A stretch of 64,000 bases of DNA, taken from the NCBI GenBank assembly GCA_021209875.1, contig JAGYVD010000002.1, positions 2,418,001 through 2,482,000 of the forward strand, written 5' to 3'. Source of the DNA: Rosellinia necatrix. Its lineage: Eukaryota; Ascomycota; Sordariomycetes; Xylariales; Xylariaceae. Both the position numbers and the translations under genes were made by a program. The notes beneath the pieces were generated by a model, which made no database searches, was not told where the DNA came from, and saw nothing but the letters and a program-made list of their open reading frames with translations. Shown here piece by piece: positions 12,001 through 23,464 of this stretch; position 1 is the stretch's first letter; the number at the start of each line of letters is the position of its first letter.

Positions 12001-12180
12001 GATATATACAACCAACCGTCCTCGTCCACTGCCTCTCTCCGTCTCCCCCCTCTCTGGCACGCGACGTTCGCGGCAGGGTACTGTACATACGCCTCATCCC
12101 CGAAGCTGACGGTCCTGGCAGCCACCAATAGACCGAGAACCTCGACCCAGGGTTCCTAGGAAACACGACCGACCGGTCTT
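9065..12180. other. Long intergenic region with microsatellites
   Basis: About 3 kb with no convincing gene. It holds a 14-nt A run near 9528, a direct repeat of about 20 nt (ccatccaagcaggtagctgg) twice at about 10,073-10,113, ACCT-type tracts, and a (GGCA)n microsatellite at about 11,335-11,362. ORFs at 11.77-12.17 kb overlap on both strands and show no domain. Confidence 0.5.
11335..11362. repeat. (GGCA)n microsatellite
   Basis: About seven consecutive GGCA/GCAG tetranucleotide units read directly from the sequence. Confidence 0.9.
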
Positions 12181-12660
12181 ACAGCTTGACTCGTTCCAAC
12201 CTAAATGACTGGAGCCAAACGTTAATCGACCGGGGACTGCGCCTGAACCTCCCCCGTCTAAACATCTCCAGATACTCTATACTACACATACATACACGTG
12301 CATCCCCGGCTCCCTCGCTTGCTTTCTCCCGACTTGTCATTTTTCTCGGCTGTTGTCTTTTCACCTTGTTTCTATCCTGGATTGTCAACATCCGGACCTT
12401 ACTCTCGCTTTTTTTCAGCCGGCAACAAGCCACGGCGCGGTCACGACTCACCTGCACACTCGTTTGATTCCGCTTATTCCCTCTGGGCTCGAAAGCTATG
12501 CTTATGTTTGAGTGGCTTCTTTGTGGCACGCCGCTCACGTAAACATAAGACGACTGGTAGCTTTTAGACGGTGCAATATTCGATATCCCTGCCCTCCAAC
12601 CCTCTGCGTCGTCCCACGATCCTCTCTCGCTTCTTCCTGTCCTTAAACGTTGACTGCGGA
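12180..12660 (+). promoter_or_regulatory. Pyrimidine-rich leader of the F-box gene
   Basis: The 480 bases before the F-box ATG are strongly C/T-rich on the plus strand (for example tctccc, cttttttt, ctccccgac). This is common in promoters and 5' leaders of expressed filamentous-fungus genes. No TATA box was identified. The reading frame is open upstream of the ATG but lacks another ATG. Confidence 0.4.
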
Positions 12661-14694
12661 ATGGCCCATAACAATGCAGATGCCTCGATAGAGGCGAACC
12701 CCCGCCCAACCCCAAACCACGAGACCGCCCCGTCAGCTACGCCGCCCCTCGAGAGCATACCCCAAGATAAACGTCGCCAGAGAGTCTTTTGTGGCATACA
12801 GTCTAGATCCTCGTCAACTTCTCTGTCTGACGTCGGCCGTTCCCGTTCTTCGAGTGCGCCTTCTGGTAGCGGCTCCGATCTCTCCCGCGTAGACTTTGCT
12901 CCGGGTGCTTCGGGTAACGCAGCCCCAGGCTGCTTCTCAAGTGGTCACGGCTCTCCTTCGAGTCTGGTGTATCCTAACCTGTCACCGAGAGAGAGCACCG
13001 AAACGCCGCTGGCGCCTCGCAAGACCACCAGAATCTCCTCCACTGCCCTCGTCCCAAGCACCTCGTCTCTCCCCGCCGACATCGTGGTTACGCGGCCGAG
13101 GCCTCACGCCAGTCGCAAATGCCTCTACGACTTCTGGTTGTCCATGCCCAACGAAGTGAGGATCCAGATACTATCCCACTTGCGGCCCGAGGAGCTCGTC
13201 CGCGTGTCGCGCGTGAGCAAGGACTTTTACAGATTCTGTTTCGACGGCCAGCTTTGGACTTCCTTCGATGCTTCCGAATTCTATAGTCGAATACCGGCCG
13301 AGTCTCTTGCTAACATCATTGCCTCAGCCGGGCCTTTCGTCAAGGATCTCAATCTGCGTGGCTGCCTCCAGATCGAGAACTCGAAGCGTGCCGAGGTGCT
13401 GGTTTCAGCATGTAATAATTTGATTAATGCGTCATTAGAGGGATGTCGAAATTTCCGACCGTCAGCTCTCCATGAGCTTATCCGTTCCAACAACAAACTA
13501 GCCAATTTGAATTTAACGAGCATGACGGCCGTGACAAACAGCACTTGCAAGATCATTTCTCAGCATTGCCCTCGGTTGGAGGTGCTGAATGTGTCCTGGT
13601 GCAAACACATGGACACAAGGGGCATCAGGATGATAGTGTTAGGCTGCCCTAAACTGAAAGATTTGCGAGCCAGCGAGATCAGAGGTTTCGATGGATTCGA
13701 AGTCGCCAAGGCCATCTTTAAGACAAACAACCTACAACGCCTAGTGTTGAGTGGCTGTACTGACCTAACGGATGAAACACTCAAAACAATGGTCCATGGT
13801 TTGCAGCCTGAAGTCGATATTCTTACCGATAGGCCAGTCGTGCCCCCTAGGAAATTTCGGCACCTGGACTTAAGTCGCTGCATGCAGTTGACTGACCGGG
13901 GGGTCAAAGCTCTCGGCTATCTTGTGCCGGAGCTCGAAGGCCTGCAACTCAACGGCTGTGTGGAACTGACCGACGCGGCTCTTGAGCCGATCCTCGCCTC
14001 TACTCCTTATCTCACCCATTTAGAGTTGGAGGACCTCTCCGAGCTCACTGACGACATATTGTCCAAACACCTCGCCCAAGCACCGTGTGCCGAGACGCTG
14101 GAGCACCTTTCTATAAGCTATTGTGAGAATATTGGCAATGATGGCATGCTACCAGTTTTTAAGAGTTGCGTTCGTCTCCAGAGCGTGGACATGGATAATA
14201 CGCGAATCGGCGACGTTGTTCTCGCCCAAGCCGTCGCCACGGTCAAATCTCGGGCGACTCGTACATCTACCCGTAACCTATACCCCCGTATAGGACTCCG
14301 GCTCGTGATCTTTGACTGCAACTCGATCACTTGGACCGGTATTCGAGAGGTCATATCCTGGAATGCCGATGTAAACCACTCCTCTGGCGGCCGGCCGACG
14401 TATCCCACCGAAGTCATTGCTCTCAAATGCTATTTTGGCTGGCAGCAGACAGTAGATCAGCACATGCAGCGTGTTTTACGAGGGGATTTTGCCGCTGCAG
14501 CAAGGCTGGAAAAGAAATGGGCCGATTACATGCAAGCGGTGGAAGAGGCAGGGGCCTCCGGTGCCGGCCTTCGACGTCGGAGACGCCGGGCCAGAGAGGC
14601 CCAATTGCTTCACGCGAATGAGGAGGGAGGAGGCGTTGGCGGGTTTGGGCGTCGGAGGGCGAGGACGTTAGCAGCATCTTGCACCGTCATGTGA
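12661..14694 (+). CDS. F-box and leucine-rich-repeat protein with C-terminal CaaX box
   Basis: A single exon encodes 677 aa. The start is the first ATG (MAHNNADAS); the frame is open further up but with no ATG. Residues 1-150 are a Ser/Pro-rich disordered region with phospho-type RSRSSS and SPRES motifs. An F-box spans about residues 160-205 (MPNEVRIQILSHLRPEELVR, then VSKDFYRFCFDGQLW), which should bind Skp1 in an SCF ubiquitin ligase. About 225-560 hold a chain of cysteine-containing LRRs (LNVSWCKHMDTRGI, LVLSGCTDLTDETL, LDLSRCMQLTDRGV, LQLNGCVELTDAAL) of the AMN1/GRR1/FBXL type, presumed to bind substrate. The C-terminus has basic clusters (RRRRRRARE, GRRRART) and ends CTVM, a CaaX motif predicted to be farnesylated because X is Met. 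That suggests membrane targeting. The substrate is unknown. Confidence 0.93.
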   Translation: MAHNNADASIEANPRPTPNHETAPSATPPLESIPQDKRRQRVFCGIQSRSSSTSLSDVGRSRSSSAPSGSGSDLSRVDFAPGASGNAAPGCFSSGHGSPSSLVYPNLSPRESTETPLAPRKTTRISSTALVPSTSSLPADIVVTRPRPHASRKCLYDFWLSMPNEVRIQILSHLRPEELVRVSRVSKDFYRFCFDGQLWTSFDASEFYSRIPAESLANIIASAGPFVKDLNLRGCLQIENSKRAEVLVSACNNLINASLEGCRNFRPSALHELIRSNNKLANLNLTSMTAVTNSTCKIISQHCPRLEVLNVSWCKHMDTRGIRMIVLGCPKLKDLRASEIRGFDGFEVAKAIFKTNNLQRLVLSGCTDLTDETLKTMVHGLQPEVDILTDRPVVPPRKFRHLDLSRCMQLTDRGVKALGYLVPELEGLQLNGCVELTDAALEPILASTPYLTHLELEDLSELTDDILSKHLAQAPCAETLEHLSISYCENIGNDGMLPVFKSCVRLQSVDMDNTRIGDVVLAQAVATVKSRATRTSTRNLYPRIGLRLVIFDCNSITWTGIREVISWNADVNHSSGGRPTYPTEVIALKCYFGWQQTVDQHMQRVLRGDFAAAARLEKKWADYMQAVEEAGASGAGLRRRRRRAREAQLLHANEEGGGVGGFGRRRARTLAASCTVM

Positions 14695-15964
14695 ACCGTT
14701 ACGGGGTAACGCCATCTCAGCATATACATACTACTATGACTGTTCACATTTGCAACAGGACGGCGTTTGTCTTTGAAGCATACACTACGGGCATGGTATG
14801 GGAGTTCAGGATACAGGCGCCTGAGGTGTTACCTGGGCATTTTTGAGCTGCCCAAGGCTGTCCCTCGAGGTTTTTTTTTTTGTTAATCCGCCTCCTTTAG
14901 ATAGGTTATTGGGCGGGATCATGTTCGTAAGAGTAGACCGATAGAGGTCTCGCCGGGAGATTGGATTATGTAACCTTTTTGGCAATGATGGAATCCGTAT
15001 GTTGTATCCTATATACTGCGACCAGTTCAGTTCGCTTTTGTGCGGAAGTTGAATAGAGTCGCATATTGTTTTGTTAATGTATGCGCTCATGGCCGTGAGA
15101 CAACCCTTTAAGGTACTAGAACCCATCTGACGAGGTTGTTTGCAATAGGCCCCTTTCGCTTATGCATCAAAGACGTACGCCACTACGACAACTACCCACT
15201 TTCCTTAAGAGTTCCCTCCACTTGACCTATGAACACTGCAGCAGGTTAGATGGCGTGGAGTTGCATGATGCATCGGGACCTACGCAGTACACTACCTACA
15301 CAAGTAAAATCAAATATGCAGGCGCCGGGTCTAACGGCCTGCACTAATGAGCCGCTAAGCGAGCTGGAAACTCAGTCCGTCCGCCGCTATACATAGCACC
15401 GGTCGGGGCCGGGGTGTGGCCCGCCTGTCTAATTGTTAGCCAAATCCGGGCAGCTGAGGATCAAGATTACCACCCGCGACGGATTCAGCTATCTCGTATG
15501 ATATCTAGGATGATGGCCTGGTTTTCAAACCAGAACATGACTAACGTCATTCATTAACAGGAGTGCAGTCTTTCAAGCATCACCTACGGAGGTACTGCAT
15601 AGTTTTTCTTTTGACAAGTGTGTGTCGACTTCTTGATGCCGAAAAAGGTATACTCGGTCAAAGATGGCTCAAGGACTGTAACGAATAAAGCCTCGGCATG
15701 CATCGCATACCGCAAGATAGTATAAATTGAGAGGGGAAATACCCGATTCCTCGGGCCTCGTTTTAATTGACCATGATAAATTGCTTTCTCCGTTACCAAC
15801 GCTGAATTCTAATGCACCAAGTGTGTCCGTATACGGAACAAGGAGCCACCGCTCGATGTGGCCATGATCCCGCTAAAACCCCTTTTATTATACCCTCCTC
15901 TTCTAACACATATGTAACGCGCTATAAAGCATAGACCCCTCGGGGCGAACACCGCCGGATCTCA
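14695..15964. other. Intergenic, no gene seen
   Basis: Spacer between the 3' ends of convergent genes. It contains a perfect short inverted repeat (ctggttttcaaaccag) near 15,519-15,534 and a poly-T run near 14,872-14,881. No tRNA or ORF could be supported. Confidence 0.5.
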
Positions 15965-17456
15965 TCATACACCGTTCGGGGCCGTCGCCGGCGCCGGTAC
16001 CTTGAAATCGCTCGAGGTTGGTGAACTAGATCGGTGCAGACTCGTGCCAGATCCGTAGTGGATGTGCACGTCGGTTGTGCGCATGATGCCATTCGAGGTC
16101 ATGATCTCTTCTTCGCTCCCCGATGGGCTCGTGCTCCGGATCTCGGTATGCCGGTCGGTACGGCTTAGGTTCTTCAGCCCAATCCCGCCATGGCCGTGCG
16201 CCAGGCCGCTCTCGCCGCCGCCGCCGCCGCCGTTGCGCAGGCCCGTGCCCCTGGCGTAGTCGTTCGACTTGTACCGGCCGCCTTCGTTGGTGTACTTCCC
16301 GCTGCTGCCCCCGAATAGGTTGGGGAACCACTTCCGGAACAGCGGTCGCAGTCCTGGCACGGCGCCCGACACTATCGCGAGGTTGATCTCGATCGCGTTG
16401 AGGGTGATGCCGATGTTGTAGTATGGGTCCTCGTTCGGATCCGTCGCGCCGAAGAACAGCTTATATATATTCGCCACTCGCACTCCCCCGATGATCGTAA
16501 CTCTGTGCCAGTAGCGGTCAGCCTCGAGCCACGGGAGACAAGCGGCCCATATATCTAGACATCTATAAGACTCACCCGAGACCAGTTACAAAGGCGCCGA
16601 TAATGGCGAGCCTTGCCGCCAGGGGAAGCTTCAAGCCAAGGAAGATCCAGAACGGTATGATCAACACCAAGAGGTCCGTGATGAGCGTGATTGCGGATAT
16701 GATGACGTGAAAGGACGGGTTGATACAGGTGGCCGTAGCCGCCACTTCCGAGTCCCAGTTCGCGCTGATCGGTATGCACTGGAATACGGCGACGAGGAAG
16801 ACGGCGACGGCCTGGAGCCCGTTGAACGTCAATATCCCGTAGATGAAATAGCGGACCTTCTGCTGGTGCCCGCCGAGCCGCAGCAGGAAGACCAGGACCG
16901 ATGCTTTGACTAGGGCGAGCACCGGGTTGTAGAAGATCTGGGCCAGGTAGAACCACCACAGGCCCGGCGCCGCGTCGAAAACGGGTACATCCACCGCCCG
17001 CCAACCAAAATAGTTCAACTTTATATCTATTATAAATTAAAAAAAAAATTACAAAAAACCGTCAGCCGCCCCTCGTACATAGTAGTTGTGGCTATTATTC
17101 CGCGGAAGGGGAGGTCTTGAACTCACAAAAATAGAAAGGGGCCACCATGGCTAATGCGAACAATAATGCCGCCAGCAGAAGCCAGTCACCTTTCAAAAAC
17201 ATGGATGATTAGCAAGGTTTTTTTTTTTATTTTATGAGTTTTTATTCTGGTTATTTTTCTTATGACATTCGAATGACCTTGACGTACTTGAAGATAGTTG
17301 CTGTAACATATGCCTGGCGTAGAGTCTCATGGCAACGGCGGCCAGGGCCAGTGCCGGTAAGAAGAAGTTGATGAACAACGCCGCCGCCTGTAGAGGCGGC
17401 GTTGGGATCTTCGTGACATCCTGATGGGGAGGGCGTCTAACGTCAAGAACTCCCAT
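15965..17456 (-). CDS. PTH11/rhodopsin-type seven-helix integral membrane protein
   Basis: Four minus-strand exons, 17456-17288, 17189-17127, 17026-16576 and 16502-15965, give 406 aa. All junction phases agree (1, 1, 2). Donors are GTACGT, GTGAGT and GTGAGT. Acceptors are GAAAG, AATAG and CACAG. The protein starts MGVLDVRRPPHQD. Hydrophobic helices include AALFINFFLPALALAAVAMR, DWLLLAALLFALAMVAPFYF, FYNPVLALVKASVLVFLLRL, FNGLQAVAVFLVAVFQ, the segment ISAITLITDLLVLIIPFWIF and AIIGAFVTGLGVTIIGGV. The motifs MRLYAR, DWLLL and NIGITLNAIEINLAIVSGAV fit the fungal rhodopsin-like (Pth11-related) family. There is no N-terminal CFEM domain. The cytoplasmic tail (about residues 310-406) is Gly/Ser-rich and probably phosphorylated. 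Some relatives act as receptors in surface sensing; the ligand here is unknown. Confidence 0.92.
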
Positions 17457-20400
17457 GATTTTCGTGCAGAGCCCAAGGCTGACGCGCAGGGCGTTTTGAT
17501 GGGGAAAATGGGGATTTATGCTACGATCATTCCAGACATTAAGGGAGTATGGGTCGAGGTCGTGGGGTAGGGACTGGGGTGTGCGTTGTAGTTTATGAAG
17601 TTGCCATGCCGGCAAGACAAAGCAAATTAACATCTGTAGACGAGCGAAAATAGACGGCACAAAAAGATTGTCGCAGCGCAAAACCCAGAACGCCCGAGAG
17701 CTGACTATCTATCACACTAGCTCAACGTTGATGCAGCTTCAACATTACTACCCCTTAATGGACCATTTTGGAAGGAGGAAAAAAAAGAGAAAAAGAAAAA
17801 GAAAAAGGGCTTCAAGGTCAGCGTTTTAGCTCTTCTCGGTCTAATACAGCAAGGTGCTCTGTAGCAGTCTGTCCGTCTATTGTTGCATGTAGTGTGTAAC
17901 CGAGGAAGGCGGCGAGGGGGGGAGTCGGCTTGCCTTTGGTCTTCGGTGTAGGCACAAGTTCTAGCTTCGCACGGATAGCTTCTTCTGGTGCAATATGTCA
18001 TCCGCTTGGTAACAATAGGCATAGTTCTTGATAGTTCGTCAAGGCGTATGTCTACATGGAGGTTTATAAGTGCATGAGCGCCCTCGTGGCGTGTCCTTGG
18101 TGCAAGCCACCGCTCGGACGGACTCCACAATAGATTAATCGGATGCGAGTCATTCGAATTGGCGTAAGACTCGTTCCATTGTGAGAATCTACGGTATGGT
18201 ACAGTACACTATGTAGGTTAGGCGGTATCATCTCCTCGTCGTCGCCCGGGTTTAAGCCTGTCGGGCGCTGGTCTCGTCTCGCCTAAAAACGGGAGCGTGG
18301 CGGGAGAGGCGCCGTAGAGCCGTAGCCACGCGTTGCGGAACAGTTACGTGTAAGTAGTGTAGCGTAGTGTACTGCCATAAAGTATTCCCGCATTTATTGA
18401 CAGCAGTACACTATGAGTTGAGTCGTCGTATACTGGGGTCATTGCAAAATCATTCCTACACTACACTACATACACTATGATCGCTGTGGTTAATTGGCAA
18501 ACCACGTTCTTCCGGGATTATCATTCATTGACGCACGGAATTTGTCGAGTCTGCCATGTGCTCGCGTAGCATCTGCCCTTGGCCCTTGCTCAATCCGCCA
18601 TGGTCAATATAACCTGCATGTGGCGAACCGGCCTCGATTGGTATGCCAACAGCAGAGATTTCTCGTTACGTTACGGAGCCAACGGGGACTGTGAGACGAC
18701 GGCTGTAAGAAGAATAGCGACCATGACCCGGCACGGAGGGCTTCGGCCGCAAGAGAGATTAATCAATGCGAACTCCAGGATCATGGTGTCGGTAACACAC
18801 TATGTATGTGCGTAACTAATTGCCTGTACACTAGCCAGCGTGAGGGCTTGCCCAGAGTCAGATTATCAACCAAAGGAGTTTATTGGCCGTAAGACAGAGA
18901 CAAATTTCACGCTCTCTGTTGGCTGCGAGGGATATCGCAAGGCTACGAGTCCCGCTCTGGTGTAAACCATATTAATTCCTTCTGGCTCTGAGGGATAAGA
19001 AGATGGTAATGAAGCATGGCCGAAGTGCCGGCGGTTGGTATGAATATTATCGGAGCGTGTGCCCTGGATGCAGAGCGAAAGCCTTATCTCGGAGCCAGAC
19101 ACTCCGGCAACCCACCCAGCCAGAGTATAACTGACTTCACTTATACATAATATAATGTACACTAATAATGTGTGCGGACGCGTGCGTACTCGGTGGGTTA
19201 TTACCACCCAGATAGGGCACAGTTGAACAGATCAGGGCATTTGGGGAGAAAGTACTGTGCTGTAGCGAATTCTATAAATGCTACCTCTAGGGTCCTCACT
19301 GGGCCCTGGTAACATACGATCCTACGTAATGGACGCTTCCTTACACTAACTACACAACCACACATACTGTACATATTCTCCGTCGCTGGGAGGGACGGCA
19401 CGTCGACCCATAAGACTAAATTCGGGCCGAGAGAGTAGTCGATCTCGGCGCACAAAGCTGAAAGACTTACAAACATGTACCATACCGTATTAAGCTTGAT
19501 GCTGAACCTCCATTGCAATCGGTGATACGTATGCGAATGCACCAAACAAGCCATCGTACAGTACACTGACAGGAGTCACAGGACTGAAGTAAAGTACTGA
19601 AGCAAAGTACTGAAGTACAGTACTGAAAGTAACTAATCCAATCAAAAGACGAGACATTCTGGTATATATGGCTGAGCAAGGTATAACTACAATGTATGTA
19701 CTTACCTAGCATATTGTAATGTAGTTAACCGGTGGCATTCGTCACTTATTCTTCGTACTTATACACTGCACTATAGACATGTGCAGGTGTCAGTGAGGTG
19801 GGGGTCTTCATCTATACGAGAAGAGAACGAGAGGAGAACGAGAGGAGAACGAGAAGAAAAGATAATTAGCGTCTCTCGCATACGGTACATATCTGGAATT
19901 CTAGTGTACTGTTGTTACACTTATGGGCAGCCGAGGTCCACGTGGTATTCCCGGCGACTCGGAACCAGACCGGCCTCACACGCCTGGAATCTAAAAGTTC
20001 CCGATCAGAAGTCCCGACAAAAACAAAAGAAACAATGGGCGCTCCCGGAGGATCCATAATTGTGCGCTAGGGCCGTGTTACATCGGCTCTCTCTTAGGGT
20101 CCGACTAGTTCCCATTGGCGCTCCGGAGAAACGCGCTAGGCCGGCTTTAGATGTTGGTGTTCCGCTTGGATTTACTTACACATCACTAACCCAGCGTAGA
20201 TCTGATCTACACACTTATTAAGCAATTCGATAGAAATTGCGCTGCTTAAGTTTCGGACAGTAGGCCTGAGAGAGTACACTACGTGCAGAGTTCTTCATGG
20301 ATCCCTAGCCTACAAGACATATACACTCCACTACTTATAACTAGTGTGTATATATTTGCATACACTGCTAGCACATACATGGTGTGTGCAGTGTGGTCAT

Positions 20401-21393
20401 TGCACTTCCCCAGAAGAAGCTGTTTATTTCCGAAATAGTAGTGTAGACAAGGTAACTAACCTTAAATACCTAAAATACATGAATACAGCGGCAGATCGTG
20501 GAGAGATCAGATGCATTTCGGAAGATCTTCCCGTGCTTACATACACTACACTATAATACCTACCACACGACATATGTGCATAAACCGGAGATCAGTGCAG
20601 GCAGGCATAACAATAACAGTTGGTTTATCTCTCCACCCTGTCCCGTCGCCATTCGAACAGAGCCTCACAATGCCAGTAATAGAATAAACGGTACGCATTG
20701 TTAATGTCGCAGTCAATCCTCCTGGGTGGACTCGGTGCGGGGGCATTGCTCGCCTCCCTTGATGCATCTTCGGAGAGGTTAGTTAGTTATTAGTTTAGCC
20801 CACCCAGTCGATTATCTACACTACCTAAAGTACTTCCATACGGCAGTTATGTATGTATGTACACTTACCAAGACGGCCTCGCGCCGACCGCTTACGGTGT
20901 TAGCGGCATGGAACCCCTAACTTCTAACTTGTGGAAACCACCGAACATTTCAATAGTACACCTTCGGCAGATGCTAACGGCCCATTCACTACCTGCAATT
21001 CGATTTTATCACACAACCCGAGACGAGTTGCCCCATCTCGGCTATTCGACGACCTTCTTCTTCTTCTTCTTCCTCTTCCCTCCTCTTCCCTCCTCTTCCT
21101 TCTCCTGTTATAGTTATAGTCTAGGAGTTAGTTAAAAGGGGGGCTAGATCGCGTGCAGCCAGCATGTGGCATGTGGCATGTGGAACCGCAGGGTTGCCAC
21201 GCGAGATAACGTCCTCGCCAGCGTATCGTGATTCCTCTTGAAGGTTGTATGTACAAGGCGGAGGTAGGTATGTGGGTAGCTCGACGACGACCATCCGCCC
21301 GACTGCTTATATTCCTCCCTTTCTTCCATCACCCTCCACTCTAGAGCGAGTCTCTTGTTCATCCCGTCGACGCTGGAGCCGCCTGAAGACGCT
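17457..21393. other. Long intergenic region rich in TACACTAC-type motifs
   Basis: Almost 4 kb without a supportable gene. Short variants of TACACTAC/GTAGTGTA recur at about 18,345-18,480, 20,273, 20,320-20,350, 20,535, 20,815 and elsewhere. A GAGAACGAGAG repeat sits at about 19,820-19,857, a CTT/CCTCTTCC pyrimidine tract at 21,053-21,095, and a triple CATGTGG repeat near 21,164-21,183. ORFs here have no family resemblance. Confidence 0.5.
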
Positions 21394-23464
21394 ATGGCTA
21401 TCTTGAGCCGGACTTTGCTCCTCGCGGGCGCACTCATCCGCCTGGCCTCCGCCCAAACCATCGTGAAGGATGGCCAGGTCGTCGGTATGTAGTATCATGC
21501 CAACATCCGCCCGCTGGCCGGAATAGAGCTAATCATCATTACACAGCTGCCAATGAGACTACGGTGCCTGTTGCCGCCGAGACCCTGAACGATGAGCTTG
21601 TTCTCACCGACGATGTATTGGCCCAACTAACAAGCATGAAGCTGGAAAACGTTTCACTCTTTGATTTTCCAGAGGACTTCAACTCGACGGCAAGCGACAA
21701 TCGATTGCTCTTCACCGGGTGCAAAACATTCCCGGGGGACTTGCTCTGGCCCATACAGCCTATCTGGAAGGTCTTCAATCTCCTAACGGGCGGTGCCCTT
21801 ATCAAGACCGTCCCTATTGGCGCCGTCTGCTACACGAATAATGAGAATTACGACGCCGACAAGTGCCAGGACATTCTCAGCCGTTGGAACGAATCCCCGA
21901 CTCAGTAAGTATTATCTTACCACAGAGTACCAGCGAATAAGTAGCCTTTGCTAACCTGAACAGCGCCGATGACCCGACTTCTGTCATGTCCCCCCTTTTC
22001 CAGGGCAAGACGTGCATGCCCCAGAACGGCAACGACAGCACGTGTGATCTCGGCGGTTTCCCGAGCTATGCCGTGAATGTGTCTACCGTCGCTCAGATCC
22101 AGCTAGCCATCAATTTCGCGCGTAACACGAACGTCCGGTTGGTTGTCAAGAACACCGGGCACGACTTCCTCGGCAAGAGCTCGGGCGCCGGCGCCCTTTC
22201 GATATGGACTCACAACCTGAAGTCCATCCAGTTTATCGAGCACTACAACGGATGCGGCTACACCGGCAACGCTATGAAGCTCGGCGCGGGCGTCGAAGTC
22301 GGCGAGCTCTACGCGGCGGCAGACAAGTACGGTGTCAGTGCTGTCGGCGGCGAGTGCAAAGGCGTCGGCGTCACGGGGGGCTACATCCAAGGCGGCGGCC
22401 ACTCGCCCCTTAGCTCTCTCTACGGTATGGGTGCCGACCAGGTGCTGAGCATCGACATCGTCCTGCCCAACGGCCGATTCGTCACCGCCGACGCGAAGCA
22501 CAACGCGGACATCTTCTGGGCCGTCCGCGGGGGCGGCGGGGGCACGTTCGGCGTCGTGACCAGCATGACCGTCAAGGTGCACCCCAAGATGGTCTACTCG
22601 GGTCTGACCTTCTACGTCACCAGCGGCAACGACACCCTCGCCAACACCACCACCGAGGCCTTCACGGCCGCCCTCGAGGCCTACTGGCGCCGGTTCCCGA
22701 CCTACGCCGAGGACAACGGCCACTACGGCTACTCGAGCGTCTACCCCCGCTTCGACGGCGTGCCGGGCTACACCTGGGAGTTCCACCCGTGGCTGGCGCC
22801 GGGCGTGGCGCTCGCGGACTTCCAGGCGACCATCGCGCCCCTGCTGGCGGAGTGGGAGGCGGTCGGCTTCGGCGTGGCGCCGGACTTCTTCGAGCACGAC
22901 AACTTCCGCGACGCGTGGACGTCGCACTTCCCGGCCGAGTTCGTGGCCAACGCGGACCTGCGCACGGCGTCGCGGCTGCTGCCGGCGGCGAGCTGGGGGG
23001 ACGCGGCGGCGCTCGACGCCACCGTCGCGGCGCTGCGGGAGGTCATGGAGACGAGCGCGCTGATCATGTACAACATCGTCGGCCGCCGGCCGGACGGCGT
23101 CGACAACGCGGTCAACCCGGCGTGGCGCGCCAACCTGTTCTACGTCATCGTCGGCTCCGGCTGGACCGACGCCAGCACCCCGGCCGAGGTCGAGGCCGCC
23201 AACCGCGCCATCGCGCGGACGGCCGAGAGGCTGCGCTCCGTCTCCGCCGGCGCCGGCTCCTACCTCAACGAGGCCGACGTCGCCGAGCCCGGCTTCCAGC
23301 AGTCCTTCTGGGGCGCCCACTACCCGCGCCTGCTCGCCATCAAGCGGGCCGTCGACCCCTGGGACACCTTCTGGGCCCCCACCGCCGTCGGCAGCGAGGG
23401 CTGGTACGTGACCGGTCAGGAGTCATGGCTCCCGACTCAGAACGGCCGCCTTTGCCGTAAATGA
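21394..23464 (+). CDS. Secreted FAD-linked oxidase, berberine bridge enzyme family
   Basis: Three exons, 21394-21484, 21547-21904 and 21964-23464, encode 649 aa. Introns run GTATGT...ACACAG and GTAAGT...GCTAAC...AACAG and keep the frame. A signal peptide (MAILSRTLLLAGALIRLASA) implies secretion. A PCMH-type FAD domain starts near residue 180. His216 (KNTGHDFLGKS) and Cys281 (GGECKGVGVTGG) sit where bicovalently flavinylated enzymes attach FAD through His and Cys. GADQVLSIDIVLPNGRFVTADA and FWAVRGGGGGTFGVVTSMTV are further family motifs. The BBE C-terminal domain is present (YLNEADV, FWGAHYPRLLAIKRAVDPWD). Such enzymes oxidise sugars, alcohols or secondary metabolites with O2; the substrate cannot be told. 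No secondary-metabolite genes lie nearby. The 3' two-thirds is strikingly GC-rich and creates long spurious ORFs in other frames. Confidence 0.95.

Noticed and set aside
15519..15534. Hairpin ctggttttcaaaccag as a tRNA anticodon arm
   Set aside because: The 5-bp stem with a 7-nt loop looks like an anticodon arm, but no matching D arm, T arm or acceptor stem is present.
22103..23320. 405-aa minus-strand ORF opposite the FAD oxidase
   Set aside because: It is a mirror of the GC-rich codons of the oxidase, and its Arg/Val/Gly-rich text has no domain.
21394..23464. Secondary-metabolite cluster around the FAD oxidase
   Set aside because: No PKS, NRPS, terpene synthase, P450, transporter or regulator gene is found within reach.
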